A stretch of 64,000 bases of DNA from Phytopseudomonas seleniipraecipitans (lineage in GTDB: Bacteria; Pseudomonadota; Gammaproteobacteria; Pseudomonadales; Pseudomonadaceae): positions 889,980 to 953,979 of the forward strand of contig NZ_FNBM01000001.1 in assembly GCF_900102335.1 (NCBI RefSeq), written 5' to 3'. The translations under genes and the position numbers were made by a program. The notes beneath the pieces were generated by a model, which worked only from the letters and a program-made list of their open reading frames with translations, had not been told where the DNA came from and did not search any database. Every line of letters begins with the position of its first letter. Positions within the stretch are counted from its first letter, which is position 1. This document shows positions 1 to 4,980 of this stretch, piece by piece.

Positions 1-411
1 CTCACCTCGATCCTCGGCAATGCGCTGATGGCATTCCTCGGCATCGGTGTGAAAGTCGCAACCTTGCCAGTGATCGCCCTCGGCGTGGGTATCGGCGTGG
101 ACTACGGCATCTATATCTACAGCCGCATGGAAACCTTCCTGCGCGCCGGCCTGCCGTTGCAGGAAGCCTATTACCAGACGCTCAAGTCGACCGGCAAGGC
201 GGTACTGTTTACCGGTCTGTGCCTGGCCATCGGCGTGGCGACCTGGATGTTCTCGGCGATCAAGTTCCAGGCCGATATGGGGCTGATGCTGACCTTCATG
301 TTTATCGTCAATATGCTGGGCGCTCTGTGGCTGCTGCCAGCTCTGGCGCACTTCCTGATCAAACCGGAGAAACTGGCCGGCAAGAAGGGCGGTTCGCTGC
401 TGTCGCATTAA
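1..411 (+). CDS. RND/MMPL-family transporter, C-terminal part (5' end outside window)
   Basis: The frame is open from base 1 and ends with TAA at 409-411, so only the last 136 residues are present. They hold several long hydrophobic segments and the motif GIGVDYGIYIYSR. A charged residue inside a glycine-rich membrane helix like this is typical of the proton-relay helix in RND-superfamily exporters of the MMPL type. The C-terminus is short and basic (ending KKGGSLLSH), as expected for a cytoplasmic tail. A strong hairpin terminator follows at 433-469. The substrate cannot be told from this fragment; an RND-family permease is clear, the MMPL subgroup is likely. Confidence 0.8.
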   Translation, partial: LTSILGNALMAFLGIGVKVATLPVIALGVGIGVDYGIYIYSRMETFLRAGLPLQEAYYQTLKSTGKAVLFTGLCLAIGVATWMFSAIKFQADMGLMLTFMFIVNMLGALWLLPALAHFLIKPEKLAGKKGGSLLSH

Positions 412-432
412 AGGGCTGGTTTTGTAAAGGCG

Positions 433-469
433 CGACCTCTACGGCATTTGCATGCCGTAGAGGTCGTTT
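433..469 (+). terminator. Rho-independent terminator of the RND gene
   Basis: A perfect 15-bp inverted repeat (433-447 with 452-466) around the 4-base loop TTGC is followed by TTT. It starts 22 bases after the transporter stop codon. The long perfect stem also insulates the cassette array downstream from read-through transcription. Confidence 0.8.
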
Positions 470-654
470 CGCTACTGCAGGATAGGGCTGGTTTTTATAG
501 GGCAGTGCTGGCCGTGGAAAAGCGGAAGTCAGGCGAATGCAGGTGGTACCGCGCTTTAGGTCGGTAAGTTTTTGATTGGTATGTATTTTAATTTCTGGGA
601 ATACGGGTAGGGCGCGCTTATACAGAACGCTTTACTATCGTGTTAACGCAGAAT

Positions 655-675
655 TCTGTCTAATCACTGTTAGGA
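655..675 (+). other. Left boundary of the cassette array: candidate attI-like or simple recombination site
   Basis: The first cassette begins at GTTAGGA (669-675), which fits the integron core-site consensus GTTRRRY except for the last base. Just upstream CTAA (660-663) and TTAG (670-673) form a short inverted pair around the site, as paired integrase-binding sites do. No attC-type repeat lies upstream, so this is either an old attI or a secondary integration point. The AGGAG inside it is also the ribosome binding site of the first cassette gene. Attribution to attI is inference. Confidence 0.45.
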
Positions 676-681
676 GAACTC

Positions 682-984
682 ATGCAAAATCTTGCAGACT
701 CCCTTTTGAATTACCTTTGGACTCTGAATTTCTCAAGTGATGACATAGGATTTGACGAAGACTGGGCCGTAAAAGAAATTGAGTCTTTAGCTCATGAGAT
801 AGAACACAATTTCACTGACGCAGAGCGCCAAGCTCTTAAAGACTCTGCGAGCCGATCCCTGGCGAGATGGCTAAGAGAACCTGATGAACACGGCTATACG
901 CCACGTAAGCTTCTTAAACCAGAACAAAGAATTTTTCTTGAATGCATAGCATCAGGAAAATTTAGCGGCCCAGAGCTCTCCTAA
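682..984 (+). CDS. Cassette 1 protein, unknown function
   Basis: A 100-residue acidic, soluble protein with no signal peptide or membrane segment. It looks mostly helical: a segment with DDIGFDEDWAVKEIESLAHEI is followed by a basic patch near residues 58-65 (SRSLARWL). I do not recognise the family. The start is well supported by AGGAG at 672-676, six bases before ATG. The TAA stop at 982-984 lies inside the first attC site, the usual arrangement in gene cassettes. Base composition is much more AT-rich than the flanking genes. Confidence 0.75.
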   Translation: MQNLADSLLNYLWTLNFSSDDIGFDEDWAVKEIESLAHEIEHNFTDAERQALKDSASRSLARWLREPDEHGYTPRKLLKPEQRIFLECIASGKFSGPELS

Positions 985-1055
985 CAATGCACTCAAATCG
1001 CTCACTTCGTTCGCTGGGACGGGCTAACGCCCGCCCCTTAGCTTAATCGTTAGAA
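979..1055 (+). repeat. attC site 1 (77 bp, type A)
   Basis: The inverse core TCCTAAC (979-985) pairs with the core GTTAGAA (1049-1055). The interior carries the imperfect palindrome GGGACGGGCTAACGCCCGCCCC and the arm TTAGCTTAAT. It shares this arm with attC 3 and differs from attC 2, 4, 5 and 6. It contains the stop codon of the preceding gene. Confidence 0.88.
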
Positions 1056-1058
1056 GCT

Positions 1059-1415
1059 ATGTATCAAATACCCAAAAAACTAGACTTGTCGGAAGCAATA
1101 GGCCAATGCACAACGCAGCTCCGGATTGGGCCATTCGATATCCAATTCAGCTTCGGCAAGGTCAATTTCAATATTCAGTCGCGAGTCGTTCTCAAATCTG
1201 ATGGCAAGATTATCGGGCAGTGGGAAGAAGGCTCATGGCCTGATGCAACCTTCTATGAGGTTTTTAACCGCGCCATGGTCAATTGGCAACTTCAAGAAAA
1301 CAGCATTATTTTGAGCTTAGAAAATGGAATAGAGATGCAGCTAATTGCAGGCAACGATGGATATGAATGCATACAGATCTCTATCGAAGAGCAGAATATT
1401 CTCTGGGTCATATAG
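1059..1415 (+). CDS. Cassette 2 protein, small unknown protein (possibly DUF6188-like)
   Basis: A 118-residue soluble protein. The spacing of the phrases LRIGPFDIQFSFG, IQSRVVLKSDGKIIG, IILSLENGIEMQL and a late YECIQIS reminds me of the DUF6188 group, small beta-rich proteins often linked to polymorphic-toxin immunity; this is a resemblance from memory only. ATG lies only three bases after the attC 1 core, so there is no conventional Shine-Dalgarno apart from purines in GTTAGAAGC. The TAG stop at 1413-1415 falls just before attC 2. It may be expressed weakly or through coupled transcription from upstream. Confidence 0.68.
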   Translation: MYQIPKKLDLSEAIGQCTTQLRIGPFDIQFSFGKVNFNIQSRVVLKSDGKIIGQWEEGSWPDATFYEVFNRAMVNWQLQENSIILSLENGIEMQLIAGNDGYECIQISIEEQNILWVI

Positions 1416-1419
1416 CCGC

Positions 1420-1495
1420 TTCTAACAAATGGTTCAAATCGTTCGCTTCGCTCACTGGGACGGGCTAAAGCCCGCCCCTTAACCAAACGTTATAA
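1420..1495 (+). repeat. attC site 2 (76 bp, type B)
   Basis: TTCTAAC (1420-1426) pairs exactly with GTTATAA apart from one position (1489-1495). Inner GGTT (1431-1434) can pair with AACC (1481-1484). The apex is the palindrome CGGGCTAAAGCCCG. The interior element GTTCGCTTCGCTC is shared with attC 4 and 5. Confidence 0.9.
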
Positions 1496-1506
1496 GCCAA
1501 GGTGGC

Positions 1507-2094
1507 ATGGTGAGTAAATTTACAATCGCAATTATTATCTTTGTAGCAACTTTCCTCGCTGGGTGCTCTGATGGATTTGAAGAAAATGGCTACACAGTAG
1601 GCCCCAAGGGGGAGCCACCAAAGGCTTTGAAGTTAGGTTACTCAAGAAAATTTACCGTAGAGCAAAAAAATTACGTCAAGGCGCTAGGCGAAATTCACGC
1701 CTTTTTAATAGAAAACAAATTTTCCCCTTACTACCGCCCATGCTTTTCTGATGTTTTAGATATAAGAGTAACCGCCAACATCAAAAAGAACAAAGAGACA
1801 TTTCCTTGCGTACTAGTTGGCGCCGCAAAAGGCGAGCTAACCAATGTATACTTCAATGTCACCATAGACGATGTAATGTTTAATCAGCTCGACAATAACA
1901 ACAGGCTAATACTCACCGTAAACATGTACGGAAAAGATGGTCTCGCTGCTCCTTTCTCAAAAAATATTGAGCCAAAGCTTACAAAACTTTACCAACCCCC
2001 CACAGAGCGTAAATGTGCGTGTTGGCTTATAACAATGCGCTCAAATCGTTCGCTCCGCTCACTGGGACTGGCTAAAGCCCGCCCCTTAGCTTAA
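1507..2094 (+). CDS. Cassette 3 protein, predicted lipoprotein whose frame runs into attC
   Basis: The N-terminus has a basic start, a hydrophobic stretch and the lipobox LAGC (cysteine at residue 20), so the mature protein should be a lipid-anchored envelope protein. The rest (residues 21-173) is hydrophilic with no family I recognise. AAGG at 1499-1502 can act as ribosome binding site for ATG 1507. The frame has no stop before attC 3 (2027): residues 174-195 are encoded by the recombination site, ending at TAA 2092-2094. This may be a genuine attC-encoded tail or the result of a small frameshift near the original stop. Low GC content compared with the flanks. Confidence 0.72.
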   Translation: MVSKFTIAIIIFVATFLAGCSDGFEENGYTVGPKGEPPKALKLGYSRKFTVEQKNYVKALGEIHAFLIENKFSPYYRPCFSDVLDIRVTANIKKNKETFPCVLVGAAKGELTNVYFNVTIDDVMFNQLDNNNRLILTVNMYGKDGLAAPFSKNIEPKLTKLYQPPTERKCACWLITMRSNRSLRSLGLAKARPLA

Positions 2095-2103
2095 TCGTTA
2101 GAG
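2027..2103 (+). repeat. attC site 3 (77 bp, type A)
   Basis: TTATAAC (2027-2033) and GTTAGAG (2097-2103) form the outer pair. It carries the type A arms AATGCGCTCAAATCG and TTAGCTTAATCG, very close to attC 1, with the palindromic apex GGCTAAAGCC. The core supplies GAGG upstream of the next cassette gene. Confidence 0.87.
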
Positions 2104-2116
2104 GTATAGCTCAGCC

Positions 2117-2608
2117 ATGGGTCTACAAGCAGCTCTTGTTAGGGATGGGCTTCGACTTGGCTTATGCGAGGTGCGAGATGTTGTTCAGTGGGCGGACCAT
2201 CAACTAGCCCGTTTGGAAAATCCACCTTATGAGCTGATTGAGCTTTCATTGCTAGGCAGCAGTGTTCATGACGCTGAAAGTAAGTTGCGCGAACTCAGCG
2301 AAAGCATCTCGGTCGCTGAGACGCTTCCGGTGCTGCTTTCAGCAGCCAACAAACGTCTTCAGACAGAGACCGAATTTGGCCCGAGACTGGCTGAAGCGCT
2401 GTATCAAATATACATTCAGAACAGCGCCATTCTCTCAGAGTCTTTTTCTATGTGTGGCTACTTCGACGATGCGTACAGCCTTGCTAGTTCTGGAACTTTT
2501 GGGACGTTAGGGGGCGTGTACCGGGAACTGCTTGAGTTTACGGCAGGGTTCAAATCCTCCTCTAACAAGTGGTTCGAGTCGTTCGCTTCGCTCACTGGGA
2601 CGGGCTAA
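2117..2608 (+). CDS. Cassette 4 protein, unknown helical protein whose frame runs into attC
   Basis: A 163-residue protein, soluble and mostly helical by inspection, with no signal peptide. Phrases such as VRDVVQWADHQLARLENPPYE and ELIELSLL recur in small uncharacterised or immunity-like proteins, but I do not assign a family. GAGG at 2101-2104, from the attC 3 core, is 12 bases upstream of ATG, a rather long spacing. No stop precedes attC 4, so the last 15 or so residues (ending FASLTGTG) are encoded by the attC site and the frame closes at TAA 2606-2608 within it. Confidence 0.7.
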   Translation: MGLQAALVRDGLRLGLCEVRDVVQWADHQLARLENPPYELIELSLLGSSVHDAESKLRELSESISVAETLPVLLSAANKRLQTETEFGPRLAEALYQIYIQNSAILSESFSMCGYFDDAYSLASSGTFGTLGGVYRELLEFTAGFKSSSNKWFESFASLTGTG

Positions 2609-2635
2609 AGCCCGCCCCTTAACCAAACGTTAGGT
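2560..2635 (+). repeat. attC site 4 (76 bp, type B)
   Basis: CTCTAAC (2560-2566) pairs with GTTAGGT (2629-2635). The interior matches attC 2 closely: GTTCGCTTCGCTC, then the CGGGCTAAAGCCCG apex and the TTAACCAAAC arm. It contains the stop codon of cassette 4 and supplies AGGT upstream of cassette 5. Confidence 0.9.
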
Positions 2636-2642
2636 AATACAT

Positions 2643-2996
2643 ATGAAGTGTCCAATATGTACCGGACCTCTCCAAGAAATTGAGGTAACACCATGCTATG
2701 ACTGCGGCCATGAGCCTAATGAACTGGAAGATCTGAAAAACGAAGAACACGAATACTATTTATTTGAGTTATGGGCGACCGAAATAGTGCTTTGTGATTT
2801 TTGCGATCCAGACTTCGGCTCTTACCTCCCTAGGTACTTTGGACTACCTGACAACGCTTCAACAGACTATCCATTAACGCTCATAAGAAAGATTGAGACT
2901 CCTGAAACCGTTCGTGACTTGTACTGCGAAAAATGTAAGCGTCGACTAGACTTTTTGAAATTCTTAGAAAGTGCACGCCGCCATAATAAAACCTAA
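2643..2996 (+). CDS. Cassette 5 protein, zinc-ribbon type with four CxxC motifs
   Basis: A 117-residue protein with four CxxC pairs at residues 3/6, 18/21, 51/54 and 95/98, enough to build two zinc ribbons. The first opens the protein (MKCPICTGPL). The middle is acidic. The fold suggests a nucleic-acid or protein-binding adaptor, but the function is unknown. AGGT in the attC 4 core (2632-2635) is 7 bases upstream of the ATG and is the likely ribosome binding site. The TAA stop (2994-2996) is inside the inverse core of attC 5, the classic compact cassette layout. Confidence 0.78.
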   Translation: MKCPICTGPLQEIEVTPCYDCGHEPNELEDLKNEEHEYYLFELWATEIVLCDFCDPDFGSYLPRYFGLPDNASTDYPLTLIRKIETPETVRDLYCEKCKRRLDFLKFLESARRHNKT

Positions 2997-3065
2997 CAAA
3001 TGTTCAAACCGTTCGCTTCGCTCACTGGGACGGGCTAAAGCCCGCCCCTTAACCAAACGTTAGGT
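2991..3065 (+). repeat. attC site 5 (75 bp, type B)
   Basis: ACCTAAC (2991-2997) and GTTAGGT (3059-3065) are a perfect 7-bp inverted pair matching RYYYAAC and GTTRRRY exactly. The interior is nearly identical to attC 2 and 4. It contains the stop codon of cassette 5. Confidence 0.92.
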
Positions 3066-3070
3066 TGCAA

Positions 3071-3787
3071 ATGGCAAATCGATCATATATCTGGAACACA
3101 GCAACACCAGGCGCCAATCCTTGGAATCATTTGGATGGTTTAAATCAGGGCATTGAATTCGTTGAAATTGCTGATGCATCTAATAGAATTCCTGTTCCTT
3201 GGCTATGTTGTTTTAGAGGGGCAGAGCTGAATAAGGTCAGTATTCCACTTGAGCCTCATGACAATGGCTTCCAACCTGAACCATTGATTTTCGAACTTCC
3301 ATGGATTGAAGTTTCTACTGCGCAGAAAAACCTTCAGGAAAGCCTTCACATATTTCAAGAACTAACTGGCGACTTGCTCCTAGGAGAAGGCTGTTGGGAT
3401 TATGCCTGTATAGGTCTCGTAGATCTTCCCCTGCCATACTTAGTGCTTAACCCAATAGATGTTTTCTTTATGAATGATCCATTGGAAGAAGCTGAAAAAT
3501 TCGCAAGATGTTTACACGAATCTTCAGGCTCAATGGAGCTAATTAAGCATTTATCGTTTTTTAATGAATACTTTCCGGCATACCCTGCACATGATTTTTA
3601 TTCTTTACCCTTCAGCGAGCTAAATCATCAAGCCCGCCTGGAATCATCCAGAGCTTTAGATGCGGCATATTTGGGAAAGAACAATTGGTACTGGCATCGG
3701 GCAATTGAACAGAAGCACACCCCGCCTGAACCTCCAGTGCAGAACAAAGTAGCTCGCGAAAAAAAGCAATGGTGGCGTTTATGGTAG
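3071..3787 (+). CDS. Cassette 6 protein, unknown, largest of the array
   Basis: A 238-residue soluble protein that begins MANRSYIWNTAT. It is rich in aromatic residues and ends in the basic stretch REKKQWWRLW. There is no signal peptide, membrane helix or motif I can link to an enzyme class. ATG 3071 is chosen over an in-frame TTG at 3065 because AGG (3062-3064) from attC 5 is spaced six bases from it. The TAG stop lies two bases before attC 6. At about 800 bp the cassette is large for an integron, and its AT-rich codon use contrasts with the LysE gene just downstream. Confidence 0.75.
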   Translation: MANRSYIWNTATPGANPWNHLDGLNQGIEFVEIADASNRIPVPWLCCFRGAELNKVSIPLEPHDNGFQPEPLIFELPWIEVSTAQKNLQESLHIFQELTGDLLLGEGCWDYACIGLVDLPLPYLVLNPIDVFFMNDPLEEAEKFARCLHESSGSMELIKHLSFFNEYFPAYPAHDFYSLPFSELNHQARLESSRALDAAYLGKNNWYWHRAIEQKHTPPEPPVQNKVAREKKQWWRLW

Positions 3788-3788
3788 A

Positions 3789-3864
3789 ACCTAACAACTG
3801 GTTCAAATTGCTCGCCGAGCTCGCTGGGACGGGCTAAAGCCCGCCCCTTAACCAAACGTTATGT
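3789..3864 (+). repeat. attC site 6 (76 bp, type B), end of array
   Basis: ACCTAAC (3789-3795) and GTTATGT (3858-3864) are the outer pair. The interior GCTCGCCGAGCTCGCTGGGACG has drifted from the GTTCGCTTCGCTC version in the other type B sites, while the CGGGCTAAAGCCCG apex is intact. Chromosomal sequence resumes immediately after. Confidence 0.88.
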
Positions 3865-3891
3865 GAACCCATTGAGATGATCGGCAAATGA

Positions 3892-3916
3892 AAAACCGCC
3901 GCCTGTCCGCGGTTTT
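3892..3916. terminator. Bidirectional terminator after the cassette array
   Basis: AAAACCGC (3892-3899) and GCGGTTTT (3909-3916) form a GC stem flanked by A and T tracts on both sides, so it can stop transcription in either direction. It closes the array before the LysE gene. Confidence 0.7.
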
Positions 3917-3974
3917 CGCATTTTAGAACGTGCGAATTTTCTTCAATACTCCCGCCCGGGCGCTGCGTAACCTG

Positions 3975-3996
3975 CCTCACTCGATCAGCAGTGAGG
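3975..3996 (+). promoter_or_regulatory. Inverted repeat overlapping the LysE ribosome binding site
   Basis: CCTCACT (3975-3981) and AGTGAGG (3990-3996) are a perfect 7-bp inverted repeat with an 8-base spacer. The right arm contains the GAGG that serves as ribosome binding site for ATG 4004. It could be an operator or a hairpin that hides the ribosome binding site. Confidence 0.45.
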
Positions 3997-4003
3997 TAGG
4001 GTG

Positions 4004-4594
4004 ATGATAAGTCTTTATCTGTCCATGGCGGCCTTTGCGCTGGCCGCTTCCATTTCGCCCGGGCCGGTCAACCTGGTTTCGCTGAGGACTGGCGCACGCG
4101 AAGGTTTACGGGTGGCGCTGCGCCATGTCGCGGGTGCCACGCTGGGCTTCACACTGCTGCTGGTTCTGATCGGTCTGGGGTTGCACACGCTGTTGAGCGT
4201 CTTGCCCTGGTTGACCAGTGCCATCCGCTGGGCGGGCGTGGCGTTTTTGTTTTACCTGGCCTGGCGCCTGACCATCGACGATGGAGCGCTGCAGGCCCGT
4301 GCCGGCGCGGTGGTCAGCCCGTTCATGCAGGGCGCGCTGATGCAGTGGCTCAACCCCAAGGCCTGGCTGGCGGCGATTGCCGGCTTGGGCGCGTTCGTGG
4401 CGGACGGCGATGTGATGCTGCTTTGGCAATTCGCGTTGATCTATTGCCTGGTTTGTTACCTGTCGCTGGCGTGCTGGGCCTATGCCGGCACCTGTCTTCA
4501 GCCCTATTTGCAGGAGCCGCATCGGGTGCGGGCTTTCAATAGGGTATTGGCGGGATTGCTGGTGGCCAGTGCGGGGTATTTGCTGCTGGTATAA
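4004..4594 (+). CDS. LysE/RhtB-family amino-acid exporter
   Basis: A 196-residue inner-membrane protein with about six hydrophobic helices. The N-terminal region contains SISPGPVNLVSLRTGAREG, the signature of LysE/RhtB translocators, and length fits the family (about 200). It should export an amino acid or related metabolite by proton exchange; the substrate is unknown. ATG 4004 is preferred over GTG 4001 because GAGG (3993-3996) is seven bases upstream. An AraC-type regulator lies convergent beyond the repeat-filled gap; such pairs are common but this link is inference. Confidence 0.85.
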   Translation: MISLYLSMAAFALAASISPGPVNLVSLRTGAREGLRVALRHVAGATLGFTLLLVLIGLGLHTLLSVLPWLTSAIRWAGVAFLFYLAWRLTIDDGALQARAGAVVSPFMQGALMQWLNPKAWLAAIAGLGAFVADGDVMLLWQFALIYCLVCYLSLACWAYAGTCLQPYLQEPHRVRAFNRVLAGLLVASAGYLLLV

Positions 4595-4670
4595 GCCCGT
4601 TAGAACCTGTTCACGATCTTTATGCGCGAGACGCGGCAACTTCAAGGCAGAGGCGGTCGCTCAGCGATTG

Positions 4671-4742
4671 CGTGGGAGTGGCTTTAGCCGCGAGTTTTTT
4701 ATTAAGACAAACAAAGGGCACGGGGCTAAAGCCCCTCCCACG
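4671..4742. repeat. Intergenic palindromic repeat 1
   Basis: A 19-bp inverted repeat with one mismatch (4671-4689 with 4724-4742) and a 34-base loop. The right arm contains GGGCTAAAGCCC (4723-4734), identical to the apex of the attC sites upstream. It resembles the short extragenic palindromes common in Pseudomonas. Confidence 0.7.
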
Positions 4743-4757
4743 AGATCGCGAACAGCA

Positions 4758-4783
4758 CGGCGTACTCGCGAAGCAGTACGCCG
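4758..4783. repeat. Intergenic palindromic repeat 2
   Basis: CGGCGTACT (4758-4766) and AGTACGCCG (4775-4783) form a perfect 9-bp stem with an 8-base loop. It sits 15 bases after repeat 1, with no T tract. Confidence 0.65.
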
Positions 4784-4812
4784 TTGCGGTGGTGTCAGGA
4801 TCGGCATGAATT

Positions 4813-4844
4813 GGCGGACTGTTCGCTTCGCTCCTGAGTCCGCC
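4813..4844. repeat. Intergenic palindromic repeat 3
   Basis: GGCGGACT (4813-4820) and AGTCCGCC (4837-4844) form an 8-bp stem. The loop carries GTTCGCTTCGCTC (4821-4833), the same 13 bases present in attC 2, 4 and 5. Confidence 0.65.
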
Positions 4845-4869
4845 CTACGAGCTGGCCTGAGCCGACATT

Positions 4870-4951
4870 CGTAGCCCGTGGTTGAGCGCAGCGATACCCG
4901 GTGGCCTTGCGACGGCTACCTGGGTATCGCTGCGCTCAACGCCAGGCTACG
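4870..4951. repeat. Intergenic palindromic repeat 4
   Basis: Arms 4870-4901 and 4920-4951 are complementary at 28 of 32 positions. The core GCGCAGCGATACCC (4886-4899) recurs at 26398-26411 in another gap, so this is a dispersed repeat family. It lies just past the 3' end of the AraC gene and may also act as its terminator. Confidence 0.7.
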
Positions 4952-4980
4952 GGGTTGGGGTAGATGCGGCGTGGCTGTCG

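Larger units (their letters stand above)
670..3858 (+). mobile_element. Integron gene-cassette array without integrase (CALIN), six cassettes
   Basis: Six gene-plus-repeat units lie head to tail between two housekeeping regions. Each has one plus-strand ORF and ends in a 75-77 bp attC site. Using the G/TTRRRY cleavage point, the cassettes are about 670-1049, 1050-1489, 1490-2097, 2098-2629, 2630-3059 and 3060-3858. The genes are clearly more AT-rich than the flanks and their codon use differs from neighbours, a sign of transfer. No tyrosine recombinase (IntI) is encoded anywhere in the window. Chromosomal integrons and such cassettes are known in several Pseudomonas lineages; a cluster lacking the integrase can be mobilised in trans. 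Confidence 0.9.

Noticed and set aside
540..668. Promoter driving the cassette array
   Set aside because: Several AT-rich hexamers (TTGATT at 572, TATTTT, TTATAC) occur but no pair has an acceptable -35/-10 spacing, so none is listed as a feature.
1292..1486. Minus-strand ORF starting in attC 2 (and a similar one at 3628-3855 in attC 6)
   Set aside because: Both begin with the same translated attC sequence from a TTG codon without a ribosome binding site, and run antisense to the cassette genes.
2101..2575. tRNA-like pieces (GGTATAGCTCAGC and GGGTTCAAATCC) at the two ends of cassette 4
   Set aside because: They are about 450 bases apart and no cloverleaf can be built; the second lies in coding sequence beside attC, whose own arm contains GGTTCAAATC.
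979..3864. Regularly repeated 75-bp sequences as a CRISPR array
   Set aside because: Repeats are too long, spaced by 300-800 bp genes, and end in attC consensus motifs. No cas genes are present.
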